From contig NZ_JAAGKO020000010.1 in assembly GCF_027947535.2 (NCBI RefSeq), positions 62,001 to 126,000 on the forward strand: DNA of 64,000 bases. Reading direction: 5' to 3'. Below are positions 61,383 through 64,000 of the stretch, one piece after another (within the stretch, counting starts at the first letter, position 1; each line of letters opens with the position of its first letter). Under the pieces are notes generated by a model. It worked only from the letters and a program-made list of their open reading frames with translations. It did no database searches and was not told the origin of the DNA. The translations under genes and the position numbers were made by a program. This DNA comes from Streptantibioticus silvisoli. Lineage in GTDB: Bacteria; Actinomycetota; Actinomycetes; Streptomycetales; Streptomycetaceae.

Positions 61383-61460
61383 AAACACCAAGGTGACAGG
61401 GTCGCGGCAGCCCTCACCGTTCCACAGCGCACGGCACGCGCAGTGACTGCGAAGGGAGCT

Positions 61461-61476
61461 TTAGGGGAACTCCTAG
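61461..61476. promoter_or_regulatory. PimM-type (PAS-LuxR) operator-like palindrome
   Basis: TTAGGGGAACTCCTAG agrees at 12 of 16 positions, by my own count, with the PAS-LuxR box CTVGGGAWWTCCCBAG. It lies about 90 bp upstream of the loading-module PKS start and could serve either divergent unit. The partner site is at 31737-31752. No such regulator gene is in the window. Confidence 0.4.
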
Positions 61477-61708
61477 CCGTCGCGGACGGTGATTCACGGC
61501 AGGTGGCGGGCAGCGGTCCCGGGGGTGATTCGGGCCGGCGGGGCGCCGCCGCGGCGAACTCGCGGGTGCGTATAGCGCGACAGCGGTTCATGCGCAAGGG
61601 AGGAAGACTAGGCGTGCGCCGGAACTGTGGGGGCCATGCTTCTCGTGTGTCCGTCCTCGTTCAGGGGCGAGTGCACATGTCGGTGCCCCGGCCTGAAAGG
61701 CGGAGTTC

Positions 61709-63082
61709 ATGAGGAAGCCCGGTACGTATTCTTCCCCCCACTCCGCGACATCGTCGTGCCTGGCGGCCTCGGCCGCCGCCGGCGAAGGCGTGATGAGCGA
61801 CGCGGAATTCCATACGTGGCGTGAGGAACGGCAAACCGAACAGGCGCAACAGGTTACCCAGGTTCCTTTCGAGGAGCTGAACGGCTGGGGATTCGATTCC
61901 CGCACCGGGAATCTCACCCACCGCAGCGGCCGGTTCTTCTCGGTGGGTGGTATCGCGGTCCGTTCTGATTTCGGACCGGTGAGCGAATGGACCCAGCCGA
62001 TCATCCACCAGCCCGAGATCGGCGTCCTCGGCATCGCCGTCAAGAAGATCGACGGCGTCCTGCACCTGCTGATGCAGGCGAAGTCGGAGCCGGGCAACGT
62101 CAACGGGGTGCAGCTGTCCCCCACGGTCCAGGCCACCAAGAGCAACTACACCCGGGTGCACGGCGGGTCGGCTGTCCCCTACATCGACCTGTTCCGCAAC
62201 CCCGAACCGCACAGCGTGGTGGCGGACGTGCTCCAGTCGGAGCAGGGCTCGTGGTTCCTGCACAAGCGCAACCGCAACATGGTCGTCGAGGTGGGCCCGG
62301 AGGTGGAGGCCGCCGAGGACTTCTGCTGGCTGACCCTCGGCCAGGTCAACACCCTGCTGTCGCAGGACGACATGGTCAACATGGACGCCCGCACGGTGCT
62401 GTCGTGCCTGCCGGAGTGGCGGGACGGCGGTACGGAGCAGCCCGGCGCCGCGCACACCGGGACCGAGATCCGCAGCTGGCTCACCCGCCGGCGGGCCGAG
62501 CACGAGGTCACCGTCGAGCCGCTGGGCCTGTCGGAGCTGAAGGACTGGTACCAGTCGGGGACCACGGTCTCGCACCGCGACGGCCTGTTCTTCGACGTCA
62601 TCGGCGCGGACATCCGCTCGCACCGCCGCGAGGTGCCCGCCTGGTCCCAGCCGCTGCTGCGGCCGTGCGGCCTGGGGGTGGCCGCGCTGATGGTGCGGCG
62701 GATCGACGGGGTGCCGCACGCGCTGTTCAACGCCCGGGCGGAACCGGGGTTCCTGGACGTGGTGGAGCTCGGCCCCACCGTCCAGTGCACGCCGGAGAAC
62801 TACGCGCACCTGCCGGCCGAGGACCAGCCGCGGTTCCTGTCGCAGGTCCTGGCCCGGCGCCCGGAGCACACGCTCTTCGACTCGACGCTGTCGGAGGAGG
62901 GCGGCCGCTTCCAGCACGCCCGCAGCCGCTATCTGCTCATCGAGGCCGAGGACGACGCCGACGTGCCCACCGGGGACGACTTCCGCTGGCTGTCCGCACG
63001 CCAGGTCGAGGAACTCCTGCGCTACGGTCACCAGATGAACGTTCAAGCAAGGACTCTCGTCGCCGCCTGGCGGTCGCTGTGA
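61709..63082 (+). CDS. NDP-4-keto-6-deoxyhexose 2,3-dehydratase
   Basis: 457 residues. It removes the C-2 hydroxyl of dTDP-4-keto-6-deoxyglucose, giving an unstable 3,4-diketo sugar, the committed step to 2-deoxysugars. The protein shows the family's internal duplication: one half at about 53-237 (PFEELNGWGF, WTQPIIHQPEIGVLG, AKSEPGNVNGVQLSPTVQ) and a second at about 255-452 (LSELKDW, WSQPLLRPCGLGV, ARAEPGFLDVVELGPTVQ). The ATG at 61709 has GAAAGG 8 nt upstream. A second in-frame ATG at 61793 (MSDAEFHTW) follows GAAGG with 4-nt spacing and would give 429 residues; conserved sequence begins after it, so the true start is not certain. The stop overlaps the next gene, so the two are probably coupled. 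Confidence 0.92.
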   Translation: MRKPGTYSSPHSATSSCLAASAAAGEGVMSDAEFHTWREERQTEQAQQVTQVPFEELNGWGFDSRTGNLTHRSGRFFSVGGIAVRSDFGPVSEWTQPIIHQPEIGVLGIAVKKIDGVLHLLMQAKSEPGNVNGVQLSPTVQATKSNYTRVHGGSAVPYIDLFRNPEPHSVVADVLQSEQGSWFLHKRNRNMVVEVGPEVEAAEDFCWLTLGQVNTLLSQDDMVNMDARTVLSCLPEWRDGGTEQPGAAHTGTEIRSWLTRRRAEHEVTVEPLGLSELKDWYQSGTTVSHRDGLFFDVIGADIRSHRREVPAWSQPLLRPCGLGVAALMVRRIDGVPHALFNARAEPGFLDVVELGPTVQCTPENYAHLPAEDQPRFLSQVLARRPEHTLFDSTLSEEGGRFQHARSRYLLIEAEDDADVPTGDDFRWLSARQVEELLRYGHQMNVQARTLVAAWRSL

Positions 63083-64000
63083 CGGCCCCGCAGACCGCCC
63101 CGGTGCGGATCGGCGCCCTCGGTACCTCCTCCATCGCCTGGCGGCGGGTGCTGCCCACCGCGGTCGGCACCCCCGGCGTCGACCTGGTGGCGGTGGCCGG
63201 GCGGGACACGGCGAAGACCGCGAGGTTCGCCGAGCACTTCGGGTGCGGGGCGACCGGTTTCGACGCCCTGCTGGAACGCGACGACATCGAGGGCGTCTAC
63301 ATCTCCCTGCCCACCGCCCTGCACCACCGGTGGGCGGCGAAGGCGCTGCGCGCCGGCAAGCACGTGCTGGTCGAGAAGCCGATCGGGGTGAACGCCGCCG
63401 AGGCGGCCGACCTCGCCGCGATCGCCGAGGCCGGCGGGCTGGTGCTGCGGGAGAACTTCATGTTCCTCCACCATCCCCAGCACACGTTCGTCAAGGACCT
63501 GGCCGCCAAGGGCCGGCTGGGCCGGGTCAACGCGCTGAGCGCGGACTTCTGCATCCCGCCGCTGCCGGCCGAGGACATCAGGTACGACGCGGCGATGGGC
63601 GGCGGCGCCCTGCTGGACGTCGGGGTGTATCCGCTGCGCGCCGCCCGGCTGCTGCTGGGCGGGGGGCTGCGTGTGGCGGGCGCCACACTGCGGGTGCGGC
63701 CCGACGGCCTCGACCTGTCGGGCAAGGCGTTGCTGGTCACCCCGGACGGGGTGCTGGCCGACGTCGCCTTCGGCTTCGAGAACTCCTACACATCGGCCTA
63801 CACCCTGCGGGGGGACCGGGCCAGAGTCTCCGTCAACCGCGCGTTCACCCCGCCGCCGGCCCACCCGACCACGGTGGTGCTGGAGGAACAGGACCACGAG
63901 GAGCACTTCACCCTGCCCGCCAGCGACCAGTTGCGCTCCAGCGTGGCCGGCTTCGCCGCCGCGATACGTTCGGGGGCGGCCGCCGACGAGCAGGAGGCCG
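63079..64000 (+). CDS. NDP-hexose 3-ketoreductase (Gfo/Idh/MocA family, 3' end cut)
   Basis: 307 residues visible, running off the right edge; the family is usually about 320-350 residues, so little is missing. It would reduce the 3-keto group of the 2,3-dehydratase product with NAD(P)H, giving a dTDP-4-keto-2,6-dideoxyhexose. Visible: N-terminal Rossmann loop IGALGTSSIA (11-20), EKPIGV with the family Lys (99-104), and DVGVYP with the likely catalytic Tyr (180-185), as in KijD10-type ketoreductases. The GTG at 63079 overlaps the preceding TGA (GTGA), a coupled arrangement common for this enzyme pair. The 3-OH configuration (olivose-like or digitoxose-like) cannot be settled from sequence alone. 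Confidence 0.9.
   Translation, partial: MTAPQTAPVRIGALGTSSIAWRRVLPTAVGTPGVDLVAVAGRDTAKTARFAEHFGCGATGFDALLERDDIEGVYISLPTALHHRWAAKALRAGKHVLVEKPIGVNAAEAADLAAIAEAGGLVLRENFMFLHHPQHTFVKDLAAKGRLGRVNALSADFCIPPLPAEDIRYDAAMGGGALLDVGVYPLRAARLLLGGGLRVAGATLRVRPDGLDLSGKALLVTPDGVLADVAFGFENSYTSAYTLRGDRARVSVNRAFTPPPAHPTTVVLEEQDHEEHFTLPASDQLRSSVAGFAAAIRSGAAADEQEA

Larger units (their letters stand above)
61371..61708. promoter_or_regulatory. Divergent intergenic region between PKS and sugar genes
   Basis: 338 bp separate the loading-module PKS (leftward) from the 2,3-dehydratase (rightward), so promoters in both directions are expected. A PimM-box-like palindrome lies at 61461-61476. No confident -10/-35 pair was identified. 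No small gene is supported. Confidence 0.6.

Noticed and set aside
61371-61391. TTG start 7 codons upstream for the loading PKS
   Set aside because: The GGAG that would serve translation lies between this TTG and the ATG at 61370, so the ATG is favoured.
61560-61600. TATAGC as a -10 box for the sugar genes
   Set aside because: No matching -35 at the right distance was found, and such hexamers occur by chance; not listed as a promoter.

Overview
The window is very GC-rich, with strong codon-position bias, several modular type I polyketide synthases (PKSs) and 6-deoxyhexose genes. This fits a secondary-metabolite cluster from Streptomyces or a close actinomycete relative. No rRNA, tRNA, transposase or CRISPR array was seen.

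Layout, from right to left in the direction of minus-strand transcription. At about 61.4-49.0 kb lies a 4,138-aa PKS with the loading module (KSQ-AT-ACP) and extension modules 1-2. At 48.9-34.1 kb lies a 4,936-aa PKS with modules 3-5. Next come two small genes whose reading frames overlap by an ATGA: a long-form glucose-1-phosphate thymidylyltransferase (33.97-32.90 kb) and a futalosine-hydrolase-like nucleosidase (32.90-32.15 kb). A 577-bp non-coding gap follows. At 31.6-6.3 kb lies an 8,423-aa PKS with modules 6-10. From 6.24 kb to the left edge lies an incomplete PKS with module 11 and the start of module 12. On the plus strand, from 61.7 kb to the right edge, an NDP-hexose 2,3-dehydratase and an NDP-hexose 3-ketoreductase (cut by the edge) are transcribed divergently from the first PKS.

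How they work together. Gene order, docking helices and domain content suggest a colinear assembly line. A propionyl starter would come from decarboxylation of methylmalonyl by KSQ. Four methylmalonyl/ketoreductase cycles follow (modules 1-4). Then come a malonyl alkene unit (5), two malonyl alcohol units (6, 7), a malonyl unit left as a ketone because its KR is a wreck (8), a methylmalonyl alcohol unit (9), a fully reduced malonyl unit (10) and a malonyl alkene unit (11). The inferred chain is Et-[CHOH-CHMe]4-CH=CH-CHOH-CH2-CHOH-CH2-CO-CH2-CHOH-CHMe-CH2-CH2-CH=CH-CO-, continuing beyond the window. A large macrolide whose ketone could form a hemiketal or spiroketal with nearby hydroxyls is plausible, but I do not identify the compound. 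The sugar genes point to a 2-deoxygenated 6-deoxyhexose (for example a 2,6-dideoxyhexose) as decoration.

Points that stand out: two matches to the PimM-type PAS-LuxR operator, each upstream of a PKS transcription unit; a futalosine-hydrolase-like gene in a macrolide cluster; module 8 with a dead KR, an altered ACP motif and an apparently intact DH; a KR in module 7 with mixed stereochemical fingerprints; and near-identical DNA tracts with atypical codon choice shared between AT/KS regions, which suggest recombination.
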